NCBI RefSeq assembly: GCF_000227665.2
Contig: NZ_CP007030.1
Location: 186,001 to 250,000, forward strand
Source: Thiomicrospira aerophila AL3
GTDB taxonomy: Bacteria > Pseudomonadota > Gammaproteobacteria > Thiomicrospirales > Thiomicrospiraceae
Length of the DNA stretch: 64,000 nucleotides
Direction of reading: 5' to 3'
This document shows, piece after piece, positions 1 through 7,343 of the stretch. The notes under the pieces were generated by a model. It searched no databases. It was given only the letters and a program-made list of their open reading frames with translations, and was not told where the DNA came from. Each line of letters starts with the position of its first letter. Position 1 is the stretch's first letter. A program made the position numbers and the translations under genes.

Positions 1-932
1 GTAAGCATGTGTATAAAGCCCACGTTTTCCCAAACGGCGCGCTGGTTAAACGGGTCGGGTGATAAATAGCCATCCAGGTTGCCTGCGCGCAAATTAGCGA
101 CCATTTCAGGTGGCGGTACAACACGAATTTGAATATCTTGATCTGGGTCAAGACCATGTTCAGCCACATAATAGCGCAACAAGAAGTTGTGCATGGAATA
201 TTCAAAAGGCACGCCAAAACGGAAACCTTTCCATTGTTTGGGGTCACGTTTGTCTTTGTGATCATTGTGTAGCACGATGGCTTGACCGTTGACATTCTCG
301 ACTGCCGGCATAATGAAATGTCGTGATGTCGAACCCGCCCCAATGGTCATGGCAAGCGGCATAGGGGTAAGCATATGTGACGCATCATATTCACGGGCCA
401 GTGATTTATCACGTGCGACTGCCCAACCAGCGGTTTTTTCGAGATTCACACTGAGGCCATACTTGTCATAAAAGCCCATGGGTTCAGCCATAATAATGGG
501 TGTAGCACAGGTAATCGGTACAAAGCCAATGTTGAGGCGGCTTTTTTCCAATGGCCCTAAGGATTCTTTAATAGCCGCCTTGGCTTCGTTTAATGGAAAC
601 ACACTGCTAATGGCGGCCGCGGCCGTACCGGCACCGACCATACTCAAAAAACTACGACGTGATAATTCGTTGTGATTAAAGACCGAGCGCACTACCGCGT
701 TTTCAATAGCGCGATCAAGCATGGCTTCGCTTGAGTCGAACTGAGCTGGGGTGTTTGTTTTGTGTGTGGTGACTTTAAATTGATCAGCCTGTTGCTCGAT
801 ATGCGCTTGGCGAGCCGATGCCGATGGTTGGTTAGTTGATTTTTCGGTTTGACAGATCGGGCAGGTGCAATTTTTAACGTGCAATAAGCTGCTTTTTTTA
901 TCGAATGCGTTAGTTAGGCTTTTTATGGTCAT
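1..932 (-). CDS. nrtA: Nitrate/bicarbonate-type ABC transporter substrate-binding protein, NrtA/CmpA family (3' end beyond the left edge)
   Basis: The reverse complement opens an uninterrupted frame from the ATG at 932 to the window edge, about 310 codons. A twin-arginine export signal (SRRSFLSMVGAGTAAAA, about residues 91-107) is followed by NrtA-like sequence such as LNIGFVPITCATPIIMAEP and the ligand-domain segment LTPMPLAMTIGAG. The family binds nitrate/nitrite or bicarbonate in the periplasm for an NrtBC-type ABC permease. The ATG has an AGGAG Shine-Dalgarno about 8 nt upstream, so the roughly 90-residue extension before the Tat signal, which carries CTCPIC (Cys22, 24, 27), appears to be translated. 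A sigma54-type promoter lies upstream and a sigma54 activator is divergent, which favours nitrate over bicarbonate. Family assignment is confident; the ligand is inferred. Confidence 0.85.
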   Translation of the reverse strand, partial: MTIKSLTNAFDKKSSLLHVKNCTCPICQTEKSTNQPSASARQAHIEQQADQFKVTTHKTNTPAQFDSSEAMLDRAIENAVVRSVFNHNELSRRSFLSMVGAGTAAAAISSVFPLNEAKAAIKESLGPLEKSRLNIGFVPITCATPIIMAEPMGFYDKYGLSVNLEKTAGWAVARDKSLAREYDASHMLTPMPLAMTIGAGSTSRHFIMPAVENVNGQAIVLHNDHKDKRDPKQWKGFRFGVPFEYSMHNFLLRYYVAEHGLDPDQDIQIRVVPPPEMVANLRAGNLDGYLSPDPFNQRAVWENVGFIHML

Positions 933-978
933 GATGATGCTCCTCGAGTTAGCGTTAGCATTTAGTCAGGCTATACTG

Positions 979-994
979 AGCATCGCACATGCCA
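979..994 (-). promoter_or_regulatory. Sigma54 (-24/-12) promoter of nrtA
   Basis: On the minus strand this reads TGGCATG-TGCG-ATGCT, against the RpoN consensus TGGCAYG-N4-TTGCW. The GG and GC doublets have the required spacing and only one core base differs. It lies 47 bp before the nrtA start codon, giving a leader of roughly 35 nt. The divergent gene encodes a sigma54 activator, which strengthens the call. Confidence 0.75.
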
Positions 995-1073
995 GTTAGT
1001 GAATTTAATTTTTAAGTTATTGTTTTTAAAAGCTTTGTGGATTATTTGATTAATTATTTTCCTTGCAATTTTC

Positions 1074-1126
1074 TACGAAATAAAATAGATTTACGATATA
1101 GCGTTTATTTATTACGAAATGTCGTA
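1074..1126. promoter_or_regulatory. TACGA repeats, candidate activator binding sites
   Basis: TACGA occurs at 1074, 1092 and 1113, spaced 18 and 21 bp, roughly two helical turns. The last copy forms a perfect inverted repeat TACGA-AATG-TCGTA (1113-1126) eight bases before the activator's start codon. The sites lie about 80-150 bp upstream of the nrtA sigma54 promoter, the usual distance for an upstream activating sequence, and could also serve autoregulation. The binding role is inference. Confidence 0.5.
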
Positions 1127-1134
1127 GGTCTAGT

Positions 1135-2982
1135 ATGTCTTTATTTGGTTTGTTTTTTACCCAGTTACCCGAAGCCTGTATTTTGGTGGACCCTTTCGCC
1201 AATAAGATTTGCTATCGCAATCTCAAAGCGCAACAACTACTGCCTGAGGTCGATCGGGCCACGGACATATTTAGCTCCCCGCCGGGTAAGTTGGTGGTAT
1301 TTACTCAAGAAATCCTGGAGAAACAGCAGGCCTGGTCGAGTGAGCTGAGTATTCGTTTGCAAAGTGGCAAAACCTTAGCGGTCGAGGCGTTGGGCTTTCG
1401 GGTTGCCGATGAATCTAGTCAATCACTGGTCGCGATGGTGTTGACCAGTAAGCCTAGCCTAGCTCAACGGCGGCAATTGGCTGAAGTGCATCGCTTGCAT
1501 CGCGATGGCTTGGTTTATTGGAAAACCATTGAGCAGGCGTTTCGTGAGTTTGAGCGCGAGAATGATTTAATTTTGCAGTCGGTCGGTGATGGGATTTATG
1601 GGGTGGATATCGACGGCAAGGCAACTTTTGTTAACCCGGCTTGTGAGCGTATTTTAGAGTGGCGCGCTGAAGAGATGATTGGGAAAAATGTTCATGATCT
1701 TATTCACCACCATCATCCCGACGGGCGCCATTATCATGGTCACGATTGTCCTATTTATGCCGCCTTTCGGGATGGTGAAATTCGTCAAGTCGATGATGAG
1801 GTGTTCTGGACCAAGAGTGGTCGTGCTATTCCGGTGGCCTATACCAGTACGCCGATTTTAGATTCGGGGCAATTGGTGGGTGCGGTGGTGGTGTTTCGTG
1901 ACATTAGTGAGCGTATCGAAGCTGAAACGCAGCTAAAGCATGCCTTGGCAGAAGTGCAGGCGCTTAAACAACGCTTAGAGGCTGAAAATGCCTATTTACA
2001 AGAAACGTATCGTATTGAACATAATTACAAGTCAATTGTCGGACGCAGCCGCGCCATTTTGCAGACCATTAAGCAGATAGATGTTGTCGCACCTACCGAT
2101 GCCAGCGTGTTGATTACTGGGGAGTCCGGTACAGGCAAGGAGCTGATTGCGCAGGCTATACATCAAGCCAGTGCTCGAGCGGAGCGTCCTTTTATCAAAG
2201 TGAACTGTGCCTCGATTCCGCATGAGCTATTTGAGAGTGAGTTTTTCGGGCATATTAAAGGCGCGTTTACCGGTGCGGTGCAAGATCGTGTTGGGCGCTT
2301 TGAGTTAGCGAATGGCGGCACGCTGTTTCTTGATGAAGTCGGTGAGATTCCCTTGGCATTACAAAGTAAGTTGCTGCGGGTGTTGCAGGAAGGGCAATTT
2401 GAGCGGGTCGGTGAGTCAAAAACGCGCCAAGTGAATGTGCGTATTTTAGCGGCCACTAATCGCGATCTGGATCAGGAAGTCAGTGCCAAGCGCTTTCGTG
2501 AGGACTTGTTTTTCCGCTTAAATGTCTTTCCGATTGCGTCTTACCCACTGCGTGAGCGGCGAGAAGATATTCCCTTATTAGCGGAACATTTTTTAACCAT
2601 AGTCTGTCGGAAATTTAATCGCGCTAAGTTGGTGTTTAGTCAGGCTGATATGCAGGCGATGCAGGGCTATGATTGGCCTGGCAATATCCGTGAATTGGTC
2701 AATGTGATCGAGCGCGGCGTGATCTTGGCACAGACAGATCGCTTTGTGTTAGAACTACCTAATCATGTGGAAGGTGAAGCGGTTGCCACACCGTCTAGTC
2801 GCTTGAACGCAGCACAAACTTGGCAGGAGATAGAGCAACGCGCATTGATCGCGGCGCTACAAGCCTGTCGCGGTAAAATTTTTGGTGAAGACGGCGCAGC
2901 AGCTCGCTTGGGACTAAAGCCGACGACCTTAAACTCGAAACTGGCCAAGCATAAGATCAATCGGCATCAATATGTGCGTTAA
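1135..2982 (+). CDS. PAS-domain sigma54-dependent transcriptional activator (NtrC/NifA class)
   Basis: This 615-residue enhancer-binding protein activates RpoN promoters. Residues about 1-130 look like a degenerate N-terminal sensor. A PAS domain follows at about 140-270 (GDGIYGVDIDGKATFVNPACERIL) with an unusual HHHHPDGRHYHGHDCP loop. The central AAA+ domain has Walker A GESGTGKE (about 329), the sigma54-contacting GAFTGA (about 376) and Walker B GGTLFLDEVGE. A Fis-type helix-turn-helix ends the protein (AAARLGLKPTTLNSKL). There is no receiver domain, so it is probably not part of a classical two-component pair. The start at 1135 has a weak ribosome site. Its 3' end overlaps lysA, which is convergent, by 4 bp. 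It most likely controls the divergent nitrate operon; the histidine-rich PAS may bind a metal or haem (inference). Confidence 0.88.
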   Translation: MSLFGLFFTQLPEACILVDPFANKICYRNLKAQQLLPEVDRATDIFSSPPGKLVVFTQEILEKQQAWSSELSIRLQSGKTLAVEALGFRVADESSQSLVAMVLTSKPSLAQRRQLAEVHRLHRDGLVYWKTIEQAFREFERENDLILQSVGDGIYGVDIDGKATFVNPACERILEWRAEEMIGKNVHDLIHHHHPDGRHYHGHDCPIYAAFRDGEIRQVDDEVFWTKSGRAIPVAYTSTPILDSGQLVGAVVVFRDISERIEAETQLKHALAEVQALKQRLEAENAYLQETYRIEHNYKSIVGRSRAILQTIKQIDVVAPTDASVLITGESGTGKELIAQAIHQASARAERPFIKVNCASIPHELFESEFFGHIKGAFTGAVQDRVGRFELANGGTLFLDEVGEIPLALQSKLLRVLQEGQFERVGESKTRQVNVRILAATNRDLDQEVSAKRFREDLFFRLNVFPIASYPLRERREDIPLLAEHFLTIVCRKFNRAKLVFSQADMQAMQGYDWPGNIRELVNVIERGVILAQTDRFVLELPNHVEGEAVATPSSRLNAAQTWQEIEQRALIAALQACRGKIFGEDGAAARLGLKPTTLNSKLAKHKINRHQYVR

Positions 2983-4226
2983 ATAAGCTGCTCTTTGCCC
3001 ATTAAGTCGTCATAGGTTTCGCGTGGACGCACTAACCAGGCCTGCTGGTTTTGTACCATCACCTCAGCCGCGCGTGGTCGAGTGTTGTAATTAGAGCTCA
3101 TGGTGAAACCATAGGCCCCTGCTGACATGACCGCCAATAAATCGCCGGCCTGCAGATTCAATAATCTATTTTTACCTAAAAAATCCCCCGTTTCACAAAC
3201 TGGCCCAACAACGTCCCATTCTACGGCTGTGCCTTCGTTTCTAGGGGTAACGGGGATGATGTCTTGATAAGCTTGATAGAGCGCCGGGCGAATGAGGTCA
3301 TTCATGGCGGCATCAATAATGGCAAAGTTTTTGTGTTCGGTGGGTTTAAGGTATTCCACCTCGGTCACCAAAATCCCCGCATTACCTGCGATAGCACGAC
3401 CCGGTTCAATGATGACCTCAATGCTGGGGTCATTCAGCTCGGTTAAGAGCGCGGCTAAATAATCGCTAATCGCCGGCGGCGTTTGATCTGTATAGCGAAT
3501 GCCTAAGCCGCCGCCTAAATCTAAATGGTGAATCTCAATGCCCAGTCCTGCGAGGGTTGTTTTGAGCTCTAAAACCTTTTTCAGCGCATCGACAAAGGGT
3601 GCAATCTCGGTGAGTTGTGAGCCAATATGGCAATCAATACCGATCACTTTGATATTCGGTAAAGCGGCAGCTTGTTGATAGAGCGCTGGCGCAGTCACGA
3701 TATCTACGCCAAATTTATTTTCCTTCAAGCCGGTGGAAATGTAAGGGTGCGTTTTGGCATCGACATTCGGGTTGACGCGAATCGAAATCGGCGCGATTTT
3801 ATCCATGTGAGCCGCAACGGCCTGAATGCGTGCCAGCTCGGCGTGGGATTCGATGTTAAAGCAACGTATGCCTACCGCGAGGGCGCGTTCAATTTCGATT
3901 TCTTTTTTGGCCACACCGGAGAACACCACTTTATTAGCTTGGCCACCGGCGCGCAGCACGCGTTCTAGTTCACCTTGCGACACAATATCAAAGCCGGAAC
4001 CTAATTGGGCGAGCACTTGCAAAACCGCAAGATTAGAATTGGTTTTGACCGCATAGCAAACGAGGTGAGGTTGACTGCCAAAAGCCTGATTAAATGCCTG
4101 CCAGCGTTGCTCAAGTTCGGTACGAGAGTAGATGTAAAGCGGGGTGCCATAGGTTTTAGCCAGCTCAGTAACAGCCTTGCCTTCTGCAAATAATTGGTTG
4201 TTTTGGTAGTGAAATAGGTCGCTCAT
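2979..4226 (-). CDS. lysA: Diaminopimelate decarboxylase
   Basis: LysA decarboxylates meso-diaminopimelate to L-lysine, the last step of lysine synthesis, using pyridoxal phosphate. The 415-residue protein shows the family hallmarks: YAVKTNSNLAVL with the PLP lysine, HIGSQL, HHLDLGGGLGI, EPGRAIAGNAGILVTEV and GPVCETGDFLGK near the C-terminus. The frame stays open upstream to 4346, but the ATG at 4226 follows an AAGGAAA ribosome site and gives the usual N-terminus (MSDLFHYQNNQL). The start overlaps the lptM stop as ATGA, so the two are translationally coupled. A CAGGCCTG palindrome at 3037 encodes the QQAW near its C-terminus. Confidence 0.95.
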   Translation of the reverse strand: MSDLFHYQNNQLFAEGKAVTELAKTYGTPLYIYSRTELEQRWQAFNQAFGSQPHLVCYAVKTNSNLAVLQVLAQLGSGFDIVSQGELERVLRAGGQANKVVFSGVAKKEIEIERALAVGIRCFNIESHAELARIQAVAAHMDKIAPISIRVNPNVDAKTHPYISTGLKENKFGVDIVTAPALYQQAAALPNIKVIGIDCHIGSQLTEIAPFVDALKKVLELKTTLAGLGIEIHHLDLGGGLGIRYTDQTPPAISDYLAALLTELNDPSIEVIIEPGRAIAGNAGILVTEVEYLKPTEHKNFAIIDAAMNDLIRPALYQAYQDIIPVTPRNEGTAVEWDVVGPVCETGDFLGKNRLLNLQAGDLLAVMSAGAYGFTMSSNYNTRPRAAEVMVQNQQAWLVRPRETYDDLMGKEQLI

Positions 4227-4396
4227 CGGGTTTCCTTGAAGGCTAAAGCCGGTTTGAATTCGTTTGGTGTCGCGTGGTGCGCGGCGGCGTGCACCTTGTC
4301 TGGCAAAGTGAGCGGCCCCTTTTTGCCACATCCGCCCATTAACCAAAGGAGGCTTATCAGCAGGCCTGCTTTAAAGCCAGTTGATTTTAAAGACAT
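4223..4396 (-). CDS. lptM: LptM (YifL-type) small outer-membrane lipoprotein
   Basis: A 57-residue lipoprotein. The signal peptide MSLKSTGFKAGLLISLLWLMGGC ends in a lipobox with the lipidated cysteine, followed by the signature GKKGPLTLP. In enterobacteria YifL/LptM associates with the LPS translocon LptD/LptE and aids LptD maturation, and it is commonly encoded just upstream of lysA or dapF, as here. The ATG at 4396 follows GGAGG with 6 nt spacing; a longer frame to 4414 lacks this. A CAGGCCTG site at 4361 lies inside the signal-peptide codons (AGL). Confidence 0.85.
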   Translation of the reverse strand: MSLKSTGFKAGLLISLLWLMGGCGKKGPLTLPDKVHAAAHHATPNEFKPALAFKETR

Positions 4397-4467
4397 GTGC
4401 AGCCTCCAGCGCAAGGGGTTAAAATGGGCTTATTTTAGCAGACTTTTAAAACAGATAGGACAGACGA

Positions 4468-5139
4468 ATGAGTAAGCTTGCCCCGGTGATTATTGAACCA
4501 CAAAGCCCTGCCACCGCCGCCGTCATTTGGCTACATGGCTTAGGAGCAGATGGCCATGATTTTGCCGAGGTTGTACCGAGTCTAAATTTGCCGGCTAGTC
4601 ATGGCATACGATTTGTGTTTCCGCATGCACCTGTTCAACCAGTGACCATTAATGGCGGTATGACGATGCGTTCATGGTTTGATATTCGTTCGATGGACTT
4701 AATGAATGATGTCGATTCAGCGGGTATTCGTGTGTCGTGTCATCAGGTTTATAAGCTTATCGAACAGCAACGTGATAGTGGTATTGATGAACAGCGGATT
4801 GTGTTAGCTGGCTTTTCGCAAGGTGGGCTAGTGGCCTTGCATGCTGGTTTAAGCTATGACCACGCCTTGGCGGGGATTATGGCGCTATCAACTTGGTGCC
4901 CGTTAGTAGAGCAGTTTTATTTACATCGCCAAATGCCCATTTTTATTGCGCATGGCCAGCAGGATCCTATTATTCCATTGCAGTTGGGCGCCCAAGCGCG
5001 TGATGATTTAGTGGCAAAAGGCTATGGGGTGCAGTGGCAAGCCTATCCGATGCAGCATCAGGTCTGTGCTCCAGAACTCGATGCCATAGGACAATGGCTG
5101 CAACAGGTATTACGCCTAGATTTAGCCGTCGCAGGTTGA
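4468..5139 (+). CDS. Carboxylesterase / phospholipase family alpha/beta hydrolase
   Basis: A 223-residue alpha/beta hydrolase of the YpfH/EstB type, a cytosolic serine esterase family with broad short-acyl specificity. The sequence shows [14 protein letters not shown] (oxyanion-hole strand), the nucleophile elbow [13 protein letters not shown], the acid region [14 protein letters not shown] and a late [10 protein letters not shown] in which the usual catalytic His lies (MQHQV for the common GHxV). No signal peptide is visible. It is divergent from lptM-lysA and precedes the thioesterase by 10 bp, probably in one transcript. The physiological substrate cannot be told. Confidence 0.85.
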   Translation: MSKLAPVIIEPQSPATAAVIWLHGLGADGHDFAEVVPSLNLPASHGIRFVFPHAPVQPVTINGGMTMRSWFDIRSMDLMNDVDSAGIRVSCHQVYKLIEQQRDSGIDEQRIVLAGFSQGGLVALHAGLSYDHALAGIMALSTWCPLVEQFYLHRQMPIFIAHGQQDPIIPLQLGAQARDDLVAKGYGVQWQAYPMQHQVCAPELDAIGQWLQQVLRLDLAVAG

Positions 5140-5155
5140 TTACAAGGAGTTGAAT

Positions 5156-5545
5156 ATGTTTACGATTTCGTTACGGGTTCGCGATTATGAGTGTGATTTA
5201 CAAGGTGTGGTCAACAATAGTGTTTATATGAACTATCTTGAACATGCGCGCCATGAATTTTTATTAGCGCATAAGGTTAATTTTGCTGAACTAACGGCCC
5301 AGCAAATTCATTTGGTTGTTACCCATGCTGAACTGGACTATAAGGGCTCATTGCGCCCCCAAGATGATTTTTATATCACCGTGGAATGCGTTAAAGAATC
5401 ACGGCTACGCTTTGCTTTTTTGCAGCATATTTATCGGTCTGCGGATGATAAACTCATTATGCAAGCGAAGGTGGTGGGTACGGCCCTGAATCCGCAAGGA
5501 CGCCCTGAAATCCCTGCGCAGTTAGATGCGTTATTTTCCAACTGA
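5156..5545 (+). CDS. Acyl-CoA thioesterase, 4-hydroxybenzoyl-CoA thioesterase (YbgC-like) family
   Basis: A 129-residue single hot-dog-fold protein. The active-site region [27 protein letters not shown] follows the family pattern with an aspartate before the GxVxxxxY turn. Members hydrolyse short acyl-CoA or aromatic acyl-CoA thioesters in the cytosol. The ATG at 5156 is preceded by AAGGAG with 6 nt spacing, so it is preferred over the in-frame TTG at 5150. It lies between the esterase and coaBC on the same strand. Confidence 0.85.
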   Translation: MFTISLRVRDYECDLQGVVNNSVYMNYLEHARHEFLLAHKVNFAELTAQQIHLVVTHAELDYKGSLRPQDDFYITVECVKESRLRFAFLQHIYRSADDKLIMQAKVVGTALNPQGRPEIPAQLDALFSN

Positions 5546-5567
5546 TACTATTGAGTAATAGAAAACG

Positions 5568-6785
5568 ATGAAGATATTATTGGGTGTCAGTGGCGGTATT
5601 GCGGCTTACAAAGCCTTGCAGCTCGTCAGGTTACTGGTGAAAGCCGGCCATCAAGTGCAAGTGGTCATGACCGAGGGCGCTAAACAGTTTGTGCAGCCGT
5701 TGTCTTTTCAAGCGCTATCGGGACGCCCTGTTCGGGATAGCCTATTTGATTTAGCGCAAGAAAATGGCATGGGGCATATTGAGTTGGCGCGTTGGCCAGA
5801 TTTGATTGTGTTAGCACCGGTGTCGGCCAATTTACTGGCACGTTTGCGGGTTGGCATGGCCGATGACCTATTGACCACCTTGTGTTTGGCTAGCGACCGT
5901 CCCATTCTGTTTGCACCCGCAATGAATCAATTAATGTGGGCAAATAGCGCGACGCAAGACAATGTGGCGGCATTGATGGCGCGAGGATGGCAGCTGATAG
6001 CGCCCGGCGAGGGTGAGCAGGCCTGCGGTGATGTGGGTGCGGGTCGCTTAGCGGAGCCAGATGATATAGCCCGAGCTGTCGCCGCTTATAATTCAGCGTC
6101 TGCAATAGCTGAAACAAGCCATCAGCAGACCTGGTTAGGTAAAAAAGTACTAATTACTGCGGGTCCCACTTTTGAAGATCTCGATCCGGTGCGTTTTATT
6201 GGCAATCGGAGTTCTGGGCAAATGGGCTTTGCCATAGCGGCCGCGGCGGCGCAAAAAGGTGCCGAGGTCACCCTAATCGCCGGTCCTGTCAATTTGGATA
6301 CGCCAACAGGTGTTACACGGATTAATGTTCGCTCGGCCATGCAAATGTTTAGCCAAGTGCAGGCCCATTATGCCAGTGTCGATATCATGATTGGTGCTGC
6401 TGCGGTCGCGGACTATCGCCTAGCGCAACCCTCGTCACACAAAATTAAAAAACAACCCAATCAAGATGAACTCACGCTGACGTTGATTAAAAACCCCGAT
6501 ATTATCGCTTGGGTCGCACAGCAGGTTGATAAGCCTTACGTGGTAGGCTTTGCTGCTGAAACTCAACAGCTAGCTGACTATGCGCGCCAAAAACGCCTGC
6601 AGAAGGGTTTGGATATGATTTGTGCCAATCAAGTGGGTGATGGCCAAGGTTTTGAAGTGGATGAGAATGCTTTGTTGGTGATGACCGCAACGGATGAGGT
6701 CGCCTTACCTAAGCAAGCCAAGTACAGCCTTGCTGTGGCGTTATTGGCGCAATTACGTAAACAACTAGATATAACAAAAGGGTGA
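5568..6785 (+). CDS. coaBC: Bifunctional phosphopantothenoylcysteine decarboxylase / phosphopantothenate-cysteine ligase
   Basis: A 405-residue CoaBC (Dfp), catalysing two consecutive steps of coenzyme A synthesis. The N-terminal flavodoxin-like CoaC domain starts LLGVSGGIAAYKALQLVRLL and includes the APAMNQLMW segment; the CoaB ligase half begins at about residue 188 (KKVLITAGPTFEDLDPVRFIGNRSSGQMGFAIA) and contains AAAVADYR and the late VVGFAAET. Length is normal for the fusion. The CAGGCCTG at 6018 encodes EQACGD in the CoaC half, the family's active-site cysteine region, so the palindrome sits in functionally constrained codons. Confidence 0.95.
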   Translation: MKILLGVSGGIAAYKALQLVRLLVKAGHQVQVVMTEGAKQFVQPLSFQALSGRPVRDSLFDLAQENGMGHIELARWPDLIVLAPVSANLLARLRVGMADDLLTTLCLASDRPILFAPAMNQLMWANSATQDNVAALMARGWQLIAPGEGEQACGDVGAGRLAEPDDIARAVAAYNSASAIAETSHQQTWLGKKVLITAGPTFEDLDPVRFIGNRSSGQMGFAIAAAAAQKGAEVTLIAGPVNLDTPTGVTRINVRSAMQMFSQVQAHYASVDIMIGAAAVADYRLAQPSSHKIKKQPNQDELTLTLIKNPDIIAWVAQQVDKPYVVGFAAETQQLADYARQKRLQKGLDMICANQVGDGQGFEVDENALLVMTATDEVALPKQAKYSLAVALLAQLRKQLDITKG

Positions 6786-6789
6786 AATC

Positions 6790-7341
6790 TTGGACGAGTA
6801 CCGTTGGATTTATCAGCTATTATTTAGTGCATTGGTTTTAGCAGGCTATAGCGGCATATTTCATTTAACCCAGCGTGCAGTGCGCTCATGGGGTGAGCGG
6901 CATCGTAATCAAATACAACGGATTAACCAGGTCGTTATTTATTTTAAAGTGATTTTGTTGGTCATTTTACTGGTGGTGTTGGCGTTGATTTGGGGCTTCG
7001 ATTATCGTGGCTTCTGGGTGGTGGCCAGCTCGGTGTTAGCGGTCATGGGGGTGGTGTTATTTGCGCAGTGGTCGATTTTAAGCAATGTCACCTCAGGCGT
7101 GATTGTCTTTTTTACTTTTCCAGCGCGAGTCGGTGATGAAATCGAGATTATTGATGGCGCCAATTCGGTGCGTGGTAAATTAGATGATATAGGTTTGTTT
7201 CAAATCAGAATCATTGATAAAGAGCAGAATGTGTTGGTGTATCCCAATAATTTACTGCTCCAAAAACCGGTTAAACGCTGGCAGCATGAACCGGTTAAAA
7301 AAGCAGAGCGATTAAGCTGGCAAGGCCGTACCGAGCGATAG
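6790..7341 (+). CDS. Small MscS-family mechanosensitive channel protein
   Basis: A 183-residue membrane protein with TTG as probable start, four bases after coaBC stops. Two or three N-terminal transmembrane helices (about 8-30, 50-75, 76-100) lead into the MscS pore-lining and beta domain: VLAVMGVVLFAQWSILSNVTSGVIVFFTFPARVGDEIEI, then VRGKLDDIGLFQIRIID and VYPNNLLLQKPVKRW. It lacks the large cytoplasmic C-terminal domain of E. coli MscS, placing it with minimal MscS-like proteins. It ends 2 bp before the convergent uvrA stop. Conductance or gating cannot be inferred. Confidence 0.8.
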   Translation: MDEYRWIYQLLFSALVLAGYSGIFHLTQRAVRSWGERHRNQIQRINQVVIYFKVILLVILLVVLALIWGFDYRGFWVVASSVLAVMGVVLFAQWSILSNVTSGVIVFFTFPARVGDEIEIIDGANSVRGKLDDIGLFQIRIIDKEQNVLVYPNNLLLQKPVKRWQHEPVKKAERLSWQGRTER

Positions 7342-7343
7342 CC

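Noticed and set aside
110-675. Open frames on the plus strand
   Set aside because: They are antisense shadows of nrtA, whose minus-strand frame has recognisable protein sequence, a Tat signal and a ribosome site.
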